In this document: in pieces, positions 33,935-45,900 of the stretch
Layout of the letters: every line of letters begins with the position of its first letter
Position numbering within the stretch: position 1 is the stretch's first letter
NCBI GenBank assembly: GCA_032622095.1
Contig: CP136061.1
Coordinates: forward strand, 20,586,991 to 20,650,990
Source of the DNA: Siphonodentalium dalli
Lineage: Eukaryota > Mollusca > Scaphopoda > Gadilida > Siphonodentaliidae
Direction: 5' to 3'
Length of the DNA: 64,000 bases
Made by a program: the position numbers and the translations under genes
Notes under the pieces: model-generated
Seen by the model: the letters and a program-made list of their open reading frames with translations, nothing else
What the model was told of the DNA's origin: nothing
Databases searched by the model: none

Positions 33935-34000
33935 AAGAGGGAAAAGCGATAAATCCAATATCAGAGGGTGGTGATAAGAGATTTATAGCTTTTCCCTCTT
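33935..34000. repeat. Short inverted repeat
   Basis: AGAGGGAAAAGCGATAAATC faces GATTTATAGCTTTTCCCTCT across about 23 bp. Confidence 0.7.
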
Positions 34001-34009
34001 TGAATCTAC

Positions 34010-34655
34010 ATATATAAATGAGTATGTTCTGTCTGCATGTCAGTGATTTTTCTCCCAGACCCAGGCCGATTTCAACCAAATTTGGTGTGGTGACTCAGGG
34101 TACCCTGGCAGATGTTAATATTATAACGGCGTTATAAGTTTTTCAAAATTTTGATTTAAAAAAAAAGAGGTTCTTCAGTTTTAATACTAATAATAACAAG
34201 CAGTTGCAGATGGCGGTATCCCCCGCCGAATTGTGCAGTTGGGGAAGTGATTCTCAATAATGTTTGCGTTCTCAGTATGGACTAAACAAGAGGTGGGATT
34301 TTGTCAAAAAGCCCCTGGCTTGCGATCTCATTTTAGGTACTGGTCATGGGAACTCATATACCAAATATCTTTGAAATCCATTGAGATTTGTTGAAATGAG
34401 CCCTGTGACATCGTCTATTTGCTATTTGGTAAATTCGACAAAAATAATAACCAAAGTCCAATAACTCCGGTAAAAATATCCGACCGGACCTGGCTTGCGA
34501 ACTCATTCTATATAATGTCAGGTGAACTCATATACCAAAAATCTTTGAAATCCGTAGACATTTGTTCAAGTTATGACTCTTACAAATTCGGTACGGTCGG
34601 ATGGAACCCATTCCTATATCCCCCGCAAATTTTCAATTTGGCGGGGGGATAATAA
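34010..34655. repeat. Dispersed repeat ending in a CCCCCGC/GCGGGGG hairpin
   Basis: Two similar halves contain CCAATAACTCCGG or a related block, TGGCTTGCGAACTCATT and CTCATATACCAAAAATCTTT. It ends TATCCCCCGCAAATTTTCAA, then TTTGGCGGGGGGATA. Same class as the 29.7- and 61.5-kb blocks. Confidence 0.55.
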
Positions 34656-34796
34656 TTAATCATTGCATTTATATAGCGCATTACAGTAAATTAGTTTCAA
34701 TCAACTTTACATGAATATTACCGCGGCCATACATTCTTCACCTCCATCAGATTGTTCTACTCGGACAATTTAGTAAGTGGAGCCAATTTGGACACA

Positions 34797-35345
34797 ACAT
34801 ATATCACTCCATTCAACAGATATCACTCCATTCAGATATCACTCCATTCAACAGATATCACTCCATTCAACAGATATCACTCCATTCAACAGATATCACT
34901 CCATTCAACAGATATCACTCCATTCAACAGATATCACTCCATTCAACAGATATCACTCCATTCAACAGATATCACTCCATTCAACAGATATCACTCCATT
35001 CAACAGATATCACTCCATTCAACAGATATCACTCCATTCAACAGATATCACTCCATTCAACAGATATCACTCCATTCAACAGATATCACTCCATTCAACA
35101 GATATCACTCCATTCAACAGATATCACTCCATTCAACAGATATCACTCCATTCAACAGATATCACTCCATTCAACAGATATCACTCCATTCAACAGATAT
35201 CACTCCATTCAACAGATATCACTCCATTCAACAGATATCACTCCATTCAACAGATATCACTCCATTCAACAGATATCACTCCATTCAACAGATATCACTC
35301 CATTCAACAGATATCACTCCATTCAACAGATATCACTCCATTCAA
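34797..35345. repeat. 19-bp satellite array, about 29 copies
   Basis: The unit ATATCACTCCATTCAACAG is almost perfectly conserved; one early unit lacks three bases. It yields two overlapping plus-strand frames of about 200 codons with a 19-residue period, an effect of the repeat and not a gene. Confidence 0.98.
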
Positions 35346-36806
35346 TTTTGTAATGGAGAGTCTTTGGTGACCTAACTAAAACGACATCATCTTGAATTTA
35401 TTCAGTTTTTATTTAACAAAACAAAACTATGACTTAATATTAACAAAATGGATGATTGCGATGATAACATGAAACAATTGGACATAAACAAAGGTATGAC
35501 AAACAAGTACATAGTCGATAATAGCCCAGTAAATTTAAAGTATGTGAGATCAGTGTAAATTTATAAGATATAGCAATTCTTGTGTTACGGTGGGAACAAT
35601 CTTCAATGGAAAACAGCTATGTTCCCTGAACGCTTTATTTCTTTTGCATGTATGTGCCTACAATGTTTGTGTGAGTTATAAAGCTCTTCCACACAGTATG
35701 CTCTGCACATGATCCTTGTGAATCGTGTTAATCCACTAAATTAGAACACATAGGGCACAATAAGAGCATGCAGATGGCGAACAAACCAAACGAATGTGTT
35801 AGCGATGCAGCTGTCAGATTTAGATACATGCTCTAAGTTAGCGGCGACGTCCACTTCAAATGGTGCAGTTCACAAGCGAATGGTTAAGTGATTTTGTCAT
35901 TCGCATTGACGTTAAATTACAAACATATTAGATATAAGAAGCACTCATTCAAGTCAAACAGGAATTGGGCAAAAGAAAAAAATATTTGTGGTTTGGGTTT
36001 CCCTACCGACCCTATTTTAAACACCCTATAATTTCATTGTTTCAAGAAAATCTATTGAACTTTTTCGCAAAAAAATTCATAAAACACAAAAAACACATTT
36101 AAGCATTTAGAATAGGTTGATTTTTTAGTAAAAGTTGGGTGCAATATTAAAATTTATCACATAATTAACCCACAAGACCAGCTTCATAATTATTGGTAAG
36201 ACACACGTGTAATATTAGCTCATGCAATGACGTCACGCTATTATTTAAATGACTTGCGATCGCTGAAGTTTTTATTGTTGTTTTCGATGAATACTTAACG
36301 TTGCTTCGCATTTATTTGATCATGTGATAAAAGGTATCTCAAACTCTACTAAATTCTATTTGAGCCTCGGTAAACCTCGGCTCAAATCGAATTTAGTGAA
36401 CTCGGTTGATAAATTCCGTATAAAATAGAAACTCATGTGAGATCCTCTATTTATACAAAAATAATCAAAAGTAGTTTTATGTCAATTTTGGAGAGTAAAA
36501 TACGCACATGAAAAGTAATAAGCATATGTCAAAATGAAAAAAAAAAAAAAAAAAAAATCAGGCTTATCTACCGACCCTATTTTTTTGTCGGGTTGTAACC
36601 CAAACCAAATTTTCTTTGGCCTTATGAGATTTTACACAATAGATGAGTCACGGAATTCCACGGAAGATGCAAAATTCACAAATGCCATGCAAATCATTCA
36701 CATCGCAAGCCGTCAGGAAAGACCTTTATGCTGATAAATAATAGAGTAGTTAGAATGCTAAAGTTGGGAACTTCAAACTGAGGATTTAACCAAGTTTTAG
36801 GCCAAG
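35346..36806. other. Intergenic sequence, no gene seen
   Basis: It contains an A-run (36,539-36,557) and CCTACCGACCCTATTTT twice (about 36,003 and 36,566). A short inverted pair AAATTCTATTTGAGCCTCGG / CTCGGCTCAAATCGAATTTA occurs near 36,350-36,400. Confidence 0.4.
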
Positions 36807-37054
36807 TTAACCCTTTCTTTACTAAATACTCATTGATGAGTAGTTGTCCCTTTGGAAATGTTCAGATAATAAGTTCAACAAACAACTACTTATTATCTGA
36901 ACATTTTCCACCAATGAATATGAATCCTTCTGCACTTTCTATTGTCTGTCGTCTGCTCACATTTTCTTAACATCCCTCCAGATGAATAATTGACCATTCC
37001 AATGTATACTTTTATAGCTGGGTAGGAGAATTCACTTAGTAATGAAAGGGTTAA
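36807..37054. mobile_element. TTAA-bounded MITE, family 3 (reference copy)
   Basis: TTAACCCTTTCTTTACTAAA faces ACTTAGTAATGAAAGGGTTAA across 248 bp, with TTAA on both borders. An internal hairpin pairs GTTCAGATAATAAGTTCAAC-type arms. Confidence 0.85.
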
Positions 37055-37178
37055 CCTTTTAGTTCTGAATATTCAATTATAAAGAATACATTTGAATGGT
37101 GTATATTTTATTTATTAGATATTCAGAGCATGTGTGTTCAGATGACAGAGAGAGAAATGCCACATGGATACCCATTCA

Positions 37179-38293
37179 TTAACCCTTTCTTTACTAAATG
37201 GAATCTCCCATTCAGTTATCGGTGCTGTGAAATCGTGGATGTTGGCTAATAAACTAAAATTAAATAGTGACAAAACTGAAGTAATGTGGGTGTCTAAGTC
37301 GTCATACATAGAAAAGGTGGGCATAGATGTTATGACTATTGATGGTAACCAAGTTTATTTCTCAGATAGCGCGAAGAACCTTGGTGTATTTTTGGATAGA
37401 TCACTCTCTATGACATCACATATATGGAAGGCAATATAAATTGAACTTCGAAAACTGGGTCAAATGAGGAAATACATAAACACTGATCAGCTAAAAACAC
37501 TTGCTTCATCTCTGATTCTCAGTCGACTTGACTATTGCAACTCTCTTTTGACTGGTATACCATCTATCCAAATTACCAGACTTCAGCGTCTGCAACACAC
37601 TGCTGCAAGGATAGTTCTGTGTCATAAAAGATCTGACGACATAGATGAAATGTTGCAAGAATTACATTGGCTACCTGTGACAGATAGGATTATTTATAAA
37701 CTTGTTACATATGCATATCAAGCAATCCATGACTCAAAAGCTCTTCCAGCATACTTCAGTGATATCCTTGTTCCGTATGTCCCATACTGATCACTTCGTT
37801 CAGAGGACAAACTTCTTTTGACACCATCTGGTGCTAATTTGATCACGGTTGGCTACCGATCTTTCAAAGTAACATGCGCAAATGCATGGAATCCTCTGCC
37901 ATTGAACATAAAAGAGTCACCATCTCTTGACGACTTTAAAAAGTCATTGAAAACTTACTTGTTTGCGCGGCGTTTCAGAAAATGACTTTGATATTGTGTA
38001 TATTTATATTTCATGTTTATGTTTATTGGGGATAAGCGCTATACAAATATTATTATTATAAAGCTATAAAATGGAATGGTCTATTATTCATTTGAAGGGA
38101 TGTTAAGGATATACAAGCAGACATCAGCCAGATGAAAAAAAGATAACACAAGGGCAGAAGAATTCTTATTCATTCGTGGGAAATGTTCAGATGATAAGTT
38201 CAACAAACAACCTAAGGTCGTTTGTTGAACTTATTATCTGAACATTTCCTAAGAGAACTAATAATCAAAGAGTATTTAGTATAGAAAGGGCAA
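37179..38293. mobile_element. TTAA MITE family 3 interrupted by a LINE fragment
   Basis: The left piece (37,179-37,219) is TTAACCCTTTCTTTACTAAA followed by the family end. The right piece (38,061-38,293) resumes with AAGCTATAAAATGGAATGGT and ends TATAGAAAGGGCAAA, a decayed border. Together they match a reversed family-3 element. Confidence 0.75.
37220..38060 (+). pseudogene. 5'-truncated L2/CR1-type LINE, reverse transcriptase C-terminal region
   Basis: The conceptual frame runs from about 37,220 to 37,984 with internal stops at 37,437 and 37,787. Recognisable pieces in order are KSWMLANKLKLNSDKTE (end of the RT domain), then FLDRSLSMTSHI, then LSRLDYCNSLLTGIP, then LQRLQHTAARIVL, ELHWLPVTDRI and a final SLDDFKKSLKTYLF. 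These belong to the C-terminal part of CR1/L2-like non-LTR elements. No endonuclease or catalytic YXDD part is present. The 3' end GCGCTATACAAATATTATTA is typical of such elements. It is dead, and inserted into a family-3 MITE. Confidence 0.85.
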
Positions 38294-38420
38294 ATGATTG
38301 AATAGGATTCAAAGAACTTCTTATCAGTGGGAATCCAGTCATCAGTAATAATCTCAGTTTCAAATTTATTCACAAATTAATATTATGGACATATTCATAA
38401 CTTCATGTTTGCAACATCAA

Positions 38421-38849
38421 CAAGCCTGCAAATAGTGTGTCTGTCATTTGAGGTCCCCAGAGGGTGAATTTAGTGATGCTATCCTGCATGGTGGGCTAGC
38501 ATCACCAAATTCACTCTCTGGAAATCTCATACTGCTTAGGCCTCAACTGCTATGGGAGACCTAGGATCAGATTGAATTTCCCCAGTTGATGTTCACCCAT
38601 TAGTCACCTCGGATATGCAATTTATCTGCTGCAAATTAGGGGATATAGAAACTTCCCAGAAGGGAAAAGGTAACTAAAAACTATTTTAATTTGAAACTAT
38701 AAATACTTCCCAAAAGATGAGGTATAAGCAGAATGAGGTCCACATAGGGTGAATTTGGTTATGCTAGCCCACTGTGCGAGATAGCATCACTAAATTCACC
38801 CTCTGGGGACCTCATTCTTCAAATGACAGACACACTATTTGCAGGCTTG
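38421..38849. mobile_element. MITE family 4
   Basis: CAAGCCTGCAAATAGTGTGT faces ACACACTATTTGCAGGCTTG. There are two internal palindromes at 38,450-38,535 and 38,745-38,820 and family blocks GAGACCTAGGATCAGATTGA and CTTCCCAGAAGGGAAAAGG. Confidence 0.8.
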
Positions 38850-39067
38850 AACATGAAATAGTAGACAAGGGCAATGGATAGTGGATCTTCTCCCTGCAGA
38901 AACTTGATATTCTTTATTGTCTTCTAACGTAATATGTTTAAGAATTTATGGGGAAACCCAACGTTAAAAAAAATAGGAAGATCGATCAGCAGATAATGCT
39001 TAAATAAACAAGAAAACATTTTCTAACTGAACTAATAAGATGATCACAGATGTATGAATCACAGATA

Positions 39068-39331
39068 AATAACACTTTCATGATGGGAGCCGTGCTGGTG
39101 CAGCATTAAAGATCATGTACCAGTGCATTCTCTTATATAAGTGAGACTCCCATAGGGAGCCTCACATATATAAGAGAATGCACTGGCTTACAAGGTCAAG
39201 GTAAATATTTTTAGGCCAATGTATTTTCTTTTATATGAGAGGCTCCCTATGGGAGACTCGCATATATAAGACAATGCATTGGAACATGGTTTTCGCAACA
39301 CTTCAGGAAGCTCCAGTCATGGAAGGGTTAA
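39068..39331. mobile_element. TTAA MITE family 2
   Basis: AACACTTTCATGATGGGAGC at the left is slightly decayed. The right end CAGTCATGGAAGGGTTAA shares its TTAA with the next family-1 element. Two hairpins are present, CCAGTGCATTCTC and a mutated CCAATGTATTTTC type. Confidence 0.75.
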
Positions 39332-39717
39332 CCCTTTACCCAACAAACCGGCCAAAACCGGCCAAATAAAGCTTCAACAGCCTAAAATATCTTCGGTCTG
39401 TCTCAATAGAACCATACACATATGGATATCATTGGAACCGGCTCCTTGACCACATTGTGATAGTTACAGTTATGCCCTGTGCCAATGCATTCTCTTATAT
39501 ATGCGAGTCGACCATAGGTCGCCTCGCATATATAAGAGAATGCATTGGCCTAAAAAAAAAAAAAAATTAACACTTTTTCTTACATTCTTTAACAATTTTA
39601 TAATTTTGAATGTGTTAAGCCAATGCATTCTCTTATATATGCGAGGCGACCTATGGTCGACTCGCATATATAAGAGAATGCATTGGCACAGGGCCCTTCT
39701 GTTGGGTAAAGGGTTAA
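39328..39717. mobile_element. TTAA-bounded MITE, family 1 (copy A)
   Basis: TTAACCCTTTACCCAACAAA to GTTGGGTAAAGGGTTAA, with two intact hairpins. It lies directly downstream of terminal-exon copy A, 20 bp past its stop codon. Confidence 0.88.
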
Positions 39718-39736
39718 AAGACTACAAAAATGCTGA

Positions 39737-39907
39737 TCAAGGGCTAACAACATCTTTTAGCATAGGATGTGTAACTGGCCAGTCCTTTGGGTTACAGTCT
39801 GTAGCCGCTAATTCTTCATTGCTTGGCTGATGTTGGAGATGTATCGGCATTTTGCTTCCTGATATATTGAGGAGCTTCAATTCCAATGGTCCTAACTTAA
39901 GATAATC
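39737..39907 (-). CDS. CCDC83: CCDC83 terminal coding exon, copy A (distal)
   Basis: The acceptor CTATTTCCAG precedes GAT-TAT-CTT. The 171-nt exon reads 56 residues to TGA, including DYLKLGPLELKLL, SKMPIHLQ and a final LKDVVSP. These match the CCDC83 C-terminal motifs that I recall as DY-x-x-LGPL, KMPIH and KDVRSP. It differs from copy B by two amino acids (N-E-E versus N-D-E; A-A-T versus A-A-R) and several silent changes. It may be an alternative last exon or an unused duplicate. Confidence 0.8.
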   Translation of the reverse strand, partial: DYLKLGPLELKLLNISGSKMPIHLQHQPSNEELAATDCNPKDWPVTHPMLKDVVSP

Positions 39908-42900
39908 CTGGAAATAGTAATATAAATCCTCACATTTTTATTGCTTTGTGGATTTTTTTTCTATAAAAGTCATCATATTAACCCTTTACCCAACAAACCG
40001 GCTAAAACAGGCCAAATAAAGCTTCAACAGCCTAAAATATCTTCGATCTGTCTCAATAGAACCATACAAATATGGATATCATTGGAACCGGCTCCTTGAC
40101 CACATTGTGATAGTTACAGTTATGCCCTGTGCCAATGCATTCTCTTATATATGCGAGTCGACCATAGGTCGCCTCGCATATATAAGAGAATGCATTGGCC
40201 TAAAAAAAATAAAAAATTTAACACTTTTTCTTACATTCTTTAACAATTTTATAATTTTGAATGTGTTAAGCCAATGCATTCTCTTATATATGCGAGGCGA
40301 CCTATGGTCGACTCGCATATATAAGAGAATGCATTGGCACAGGGCCCTTCTGTTGGGTAAAGGGTTAAAAGACTACAAAAATGCTGATCAAGGGCTAACA
40401 ACATCTTTTAACATAGGATGTGTAACTGGCCAGTCCTTTGGGTTACAATCTCTAGCTGCTAATTCGTCATTGCTTGGCTGATGTTGGAGATGTATCGGCA
40501 TTTTGCTTCCTGATATATTGAGGAGCTTCAATTCCAATGGTCCTAACTTAAGATAATCCTGCAAATAGTAATATAAATCCTCACATTTTTATTGCTTTGT
40601 GGATTTTTTTTCTATAAAAGTCACCGTATTAACCCTTTACCCAACAAACCGGCCAAAACCGGCCAAATAAAGCTTCAACAGCCTAAAATATCTTCGGTCT
40701 GTCTCAATAGAACCATACAAATATGGATATCATTGGAACCGGCTCCTTGACCACATTGTGATAGTTACAGTTATACCCTGTGCCAATGCATTATCTTATA
40801 TATGCGAGTCGACCATAGGTCGCCTCGCATATATAAGAGAATGCATTGGCCTAAAAAAAATCTTTTTTTAACACTTTTTACCATTTTTTCTTACATTCTT
40901 TAACAATTTTATAATTTTTAATGTGTTAAGCCAATGCATTCTCTTATATATGCGAGGCGACCTATGGTCGACTCGCATATATAAGAGAATGCATTGGCAC
41001 AGGGCCGTTCTGTTGGGTAAAGGGTTAATATATTAGATCCCAAACCTGTGTGACTAATCGCTCTTTGAATGTTTTGAGATCATATGCTACAACCATGAAC
41101 TTGGTTAGGTTAGTCCACTAGCTCAGAACACACGCAGTGAAAATATAATACCTGTCTTTGTTGAATCTGTTGATTTGAATATTACATTAATCATGTATGA
41201 AATTTGTTTTAAATGGGCTGGGTTCGGCTAACCACTAACTTGGAAGAAAATTGTCTCTGTTCATCTACAAACTTCTCCCACAGGGAAGTGAACTCCATAA
41301 AAATTTAACTCAGAGGAACTGTGAGAGTCAAGGCTTTTATTGACAAATAATGCCTCCAAAGAAGAAAAAATGATAGTTGATCCTAATTTTATGAACTGTT
41401 TAGTTTTATGTGGCTATCTTACATCACTTAACTTCTCGCTAATGACGTGGAGACTGGAGAGAGAAGTTGCATGTCCATAATACATTTCTCTAAGCTGGGG
41501 GATGAAACTGAATTTGATTCTCATATGATGAATTTCTGTTCTAAGATATAGATTCTTATGATTGTATCATTGCAAGTGCCAGCCTAGTCTGGCCTAGATT
41601 CAATAAAGAAGAATAGAATAAACGATCATAATTCTGTGTTAACAATTCACTGAACTCACATCAAAGTCCTCATCATCAAAGTCCAATGAATTGTCCATCA
41701 GATCTTCCTCTTCATCATCATCATCGAATTCTAAAACAGATGATAGGATCCAGTTAGTTATAGGAACATCATATGGTTCAAGAATTTTTTTTTTTTTAAT
41801 ATTATAAAGTTATTATACAATATGTTGTGTACAGTATGTGTTTTTCTTGTACGAGTCCAGGTTGTGGTGAAAAGTCAGTGTCGAGTCCAATATGACTTTT
41901 CACCACAACCTGGACGAGTACAAGAAAAACTCATACTGTACACAACATTGTATAATGACATTTTTATTATCCATCTGCATGTTTATCCAAATTTTGGGAA
42001 TACATTTTGGCTTTTCACCACAACCTGGACGAGTACAAGAAAAACTCATACTATACACAACATTGTATAATGACATTTTGATTATCCATCTGTATGTTTA
42101 TCCAAATTTTGGGAATAAATTTATTTGTAAAGTTTGAGCTATTGCCATGGCTTGGTATCCGTCGTCTGTGTGTGTGTGTGTGTGCGTGTGTGGTTCGTCA
42201 ACAATTTCCTTTAGCACAGGCTACAGTTCGTACCTTTGGTCCGATTATTATGAAATTTGTCATGGATGTTGACATTGACATGTAGATGGGAACGAGTCAT
42301 TTTGGGGTCATTCGGAAAAAAAACATGGCCGCCATTGGCCATCTTGGATTTCAAAATTCAATCCATTAGCACGGGCTACAGGCCGTACTATTCGTCTTAT
42401 TGTCATGAAATTTTGACATGTAGATGGGAACGAGTTTTTTTTGGGTTATTTGGCCAAAAAACATGGCCGCCGACAGCCATCTTCGATTTTACTCTTTGTA
42501 TGACTAAATTCTTTAGCACGGGCTACAGCTAGGTCGTACCTTTAGTCTGATCATCATAACATTTGTCGTGGATGTTAACAATGACATGTAAATGGGAATG
42601 AGTCATTTTGGGGTCATTCGGCCCAAAAACATGGCCGCCAGCAGCCATCTTGGATTTTACACTATGACTAAATCCTTTAGCACGGGCTACAGGTCGTACC
42701 TTTAGTCTGATCATCATAAAATTTGTCATGAATGTTAATAATGACATATAGATGGGAACGAGTCATTTTGGGGTCAATCGGCCATAAAACATGGCAACCA
42801 GCAGCCATCTTGGATTTTACTCTTTGTATGACTAAATCCTTTAGCACGGGCTACAGGTCATACCTTTAGTGTGATCATCATGAAATTTTTCATGGCTGTT

Positions 42901-45900
42901 GAAATGGAATATAGATGGGTAAGAGTCATTTTGGGGTCATTCGGACAAAAAACATCGCCGCCAGCAGCCATCTTGGATTTTACTCTTTGTATGACTAAAT
43001 CCTTTAAGCTACAGGTTGTACCTTTAGTTTGATAATCTTAAAATTTGTCATGGATGTTAATAATGACATGTAGATGGGAACGAGTCATTTTGGGGTCATC
43101 GGCCAAAAAACATGGCCGCCAGCTGCCATCTTGGATTTTACTCTGTGTATGACTAAATCCTTTACTGCTCATTTTTACACTCCTTTTTAATCTCTCTATT
43201 CATTGCTCATCACAAAAAAATTACCTTCTTTACAAAGTTGAGCTACAGTGTCATTGACACTTTCATTTGTGGTTATTTTTGGTATTTGTCGGCAATTAAT
43301 TCTCCTTAAAGCTGTATTTCGATCATCAGAAAGCATGATTTGGAACAGTGAAACATCTGCTAAATCCACCAGTGTTGCGCGCTCATCACAATTTCACCGA
43401 TTCATTTCGCAATAGAGTTAATTCATGACGTCACAGAGTCCCGATAAAAAAGTGATATTGCACACTTGGGAGTCGAATATGACATTCGGGAGTCCAATAT
43501 TACTTTTTCCCGAATTATCACGTGACGGCTTTTGCCCAATCAGAAATAGTGTTAGTTATGGGATGGATAATATTAACACATTCACTGCTGACTACAAATT
43601 ATCTGGTACCTTTTGCATGTAACTGAATGGGTATCGGTAGTGAACGTGTTAAAATATTTTAAACCAGTCCTTGAGCTGGGAGTGATTGCTCTTGCATCCG
43701 TACACAATTGCAATTTAAATTAACGGGTGCTAAAGTCACTCGTCACTCTTTATCAAAATGCGTATGGTGACTTTAATCGTTGATTCAATATTGAACTGTT
43801 TGAAGGTTTATTAAAGCCTTTCCCATCTCAATTCAATTAATATTATGGGCATGTGAAAATGTAACTGGACATAGGTCTATCCCACAATGACATTTTGTTT
43901 GAGAAAAAACAAACTTATGATTATATGGGTGCAATTACACCCGTCTTCTAAAATGTGGGAGCAAATAAGTGCTCTCAATGTGTTTTCCTCATGGGATGTA
44001 CAGAACCATATACAATACCTCCTGACAAATTCATTTAATAGTTTCATCTAACATGTTATACCTTAGGTATTTCGGTGGATCACAGATATGATGATAAACA
44101 GATAAAACTGAATATAATCTGCCTTAAAACTTATCATCTTTTTATCATAGTGGAAGTAACTCTGATGAATTTCATGGTTTAGAATACAACAAGTCCTCAG
44201 AAAACAGAAGTGGTAATTGAATGAAGAGGTTCAGTCTGGATATAATAGACCAGACACTGAACATGTTCACATTTTATCTGCATATAATCCTCACCTTCGC
44301 TTTCGTGTTGGGTGGTCAGAGCACCAGTGACGGAGAAATATGTTTCAGCCATTGCCTGCATTGTTGCACTTTGTGGCCTTTCTGAAATCATATGGAGAAT
44401 ATATAAATATTTAACCCTTTCATGACTGGAGCATCCTGAAATTTTGCGAATACGTTATGGCAATGCATTCTCTTATTTATGCCAGTCTCCCATAGGAAGC
44501 CTTGCATATATAAGATAATTAATGCATTGGCCTATAAATATTTACCTTGACCTTGTAAGCCAGTGCATTCTCTTATATATGCAAGGCTCCCTATGGGAGA
44601 TTCACATATATAAGAAAATGCACTGGCACATGATCATTTAATGCTGCACCAGCGTAGCTCCCACCATGAAAGGGTTAATTAATATATAAGAAGCTAAGGC
44701 TAGTTCCTTCAACTCAATTTTCTTTCTTAACATCATGTGATGTGTGTAATCTGGGTGGCAGTGTTGTCTGAGAAGTCTAGTTTTCAGTGAAATATCTTTG
44801 CCATTTTCTAGAGACTAATCAGGGACCAGCCTAGAGGTCTCAAATTTTGTTATTAGGGAGAAGTGGACTGTTATTAGGGAGAAGTTAACTGTTATTAGGG
44901 AGAAGTGGACTGTTATTAGGGAGAAGTGGACTGTTATTAGGGAGAAGTGGACTGTTATTAGGGAGAAGTGGACTGTTATTTGGGAGAAGTTAACTGTTAT
45001 TAGGGAGAAGTTAACTGTTATTATGGAGAAGTTAACTGTTATTAGGGAGAAGTTAACTGTTATTATGGAGAAGTTAACTGTTATTATGGAGAAGTTAACT
45101 GTTATTAGGGAGAAGTGGACTGTTATTAGGGAGAAGTTAACTGTTATTAGGGAGAAGTTAACTGTTATTATGGAGAAGTTAACTGTTATTAGGGAGAAGT
45201 GGACTGTTATTAGGGAGAAGTGGACTGTTATTAGGGAGAAGTTAACTGTTATTAGGGAGAAGTTAACTGTTATTAGGGAGAAGTTAACTGTTATTAGGGA
45301 GAAGTGGACTGTTATTAGGGAGAAGTTAACTGTTATTAGGGAGAAGTGGACTGTTATTAGGGAGAAGTGGACTGTTATTAGGGAGAAGTGGACTGTTATT
45401 AGGGAGAAGTTAACTGTTATTAGGGAGAAGTTAACTGTTATTAGGGAGAAGTTAACTGTTATTAGGGAGAAGTGGACTGTTATTATGGAGAAGTGGACTG
45501 TTATTAGGGAGAAGTTAACTGTTATTAGGGAGAAGTTAACTGTTATTAGGGAGAAGTTAACTGTTATTATGGAGAAGTTAACTGTTATTATGGAGAAGTT
45601 AACTGTTATTATGGAGAAGTGGACTGTTATTATGGAGAAGTTAACTGTTATTAGGGAGAAATGGACTGTTATTAGGGAGAAGTGGACTGTTATTAGGGAG
45701 AAGTTAACTGTTATTAGGGAGAAGTTAACTGTTATCAGGGAGAAGTTAACTGTTATTAGGGAGAAGTGGACTGTTATTAGGGAGAAGTTAACTGTTATTA
45801 GGGAGAAGTGGACTGTTATTAGGGAGAAGTGGACTGTTATTAGGGAGAAGTTAACTGTTATTAGGGAGAAGTGGACTGTTATTAGGGAGAAGTGGACTGT

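Larger units (their letters stand above)
39328..40628. repeat. Tandem segmental duplication, two units of about 650 bp
   Basis: Unit A spans 39,328-39,977 and unit B spans 39,978-40,628. Each holds a family-1 MITE, the last coding exon of CCDC83, and the same intron end with TCCTCACATTTTTATTGCTT. The units are nearly identical. A third MITE copy without an exon follows at 40,629, so the breakpoints sit in or next to the MITEs. Confidence 0.9.

Noticed and set aside
34752-35375. Two overlapping plus-strand frames of about 200 codons
   Set aside because: Both are readings of the 19-bp satellite in different phases.
36534-36734. Frame starting with a lysine run
   Set aside because: Produced by an A-run; no support beyond that.
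39470-40481. Frames of 65 to 124 codons on both strands over family-1 MITEs and the CCDC83 last exons
   Set aside because: They read through hairpin arms (repeated YICESTIGRLAYIREC or LLYMRGDLWSTRIYKRM) and antisense to the real exon.
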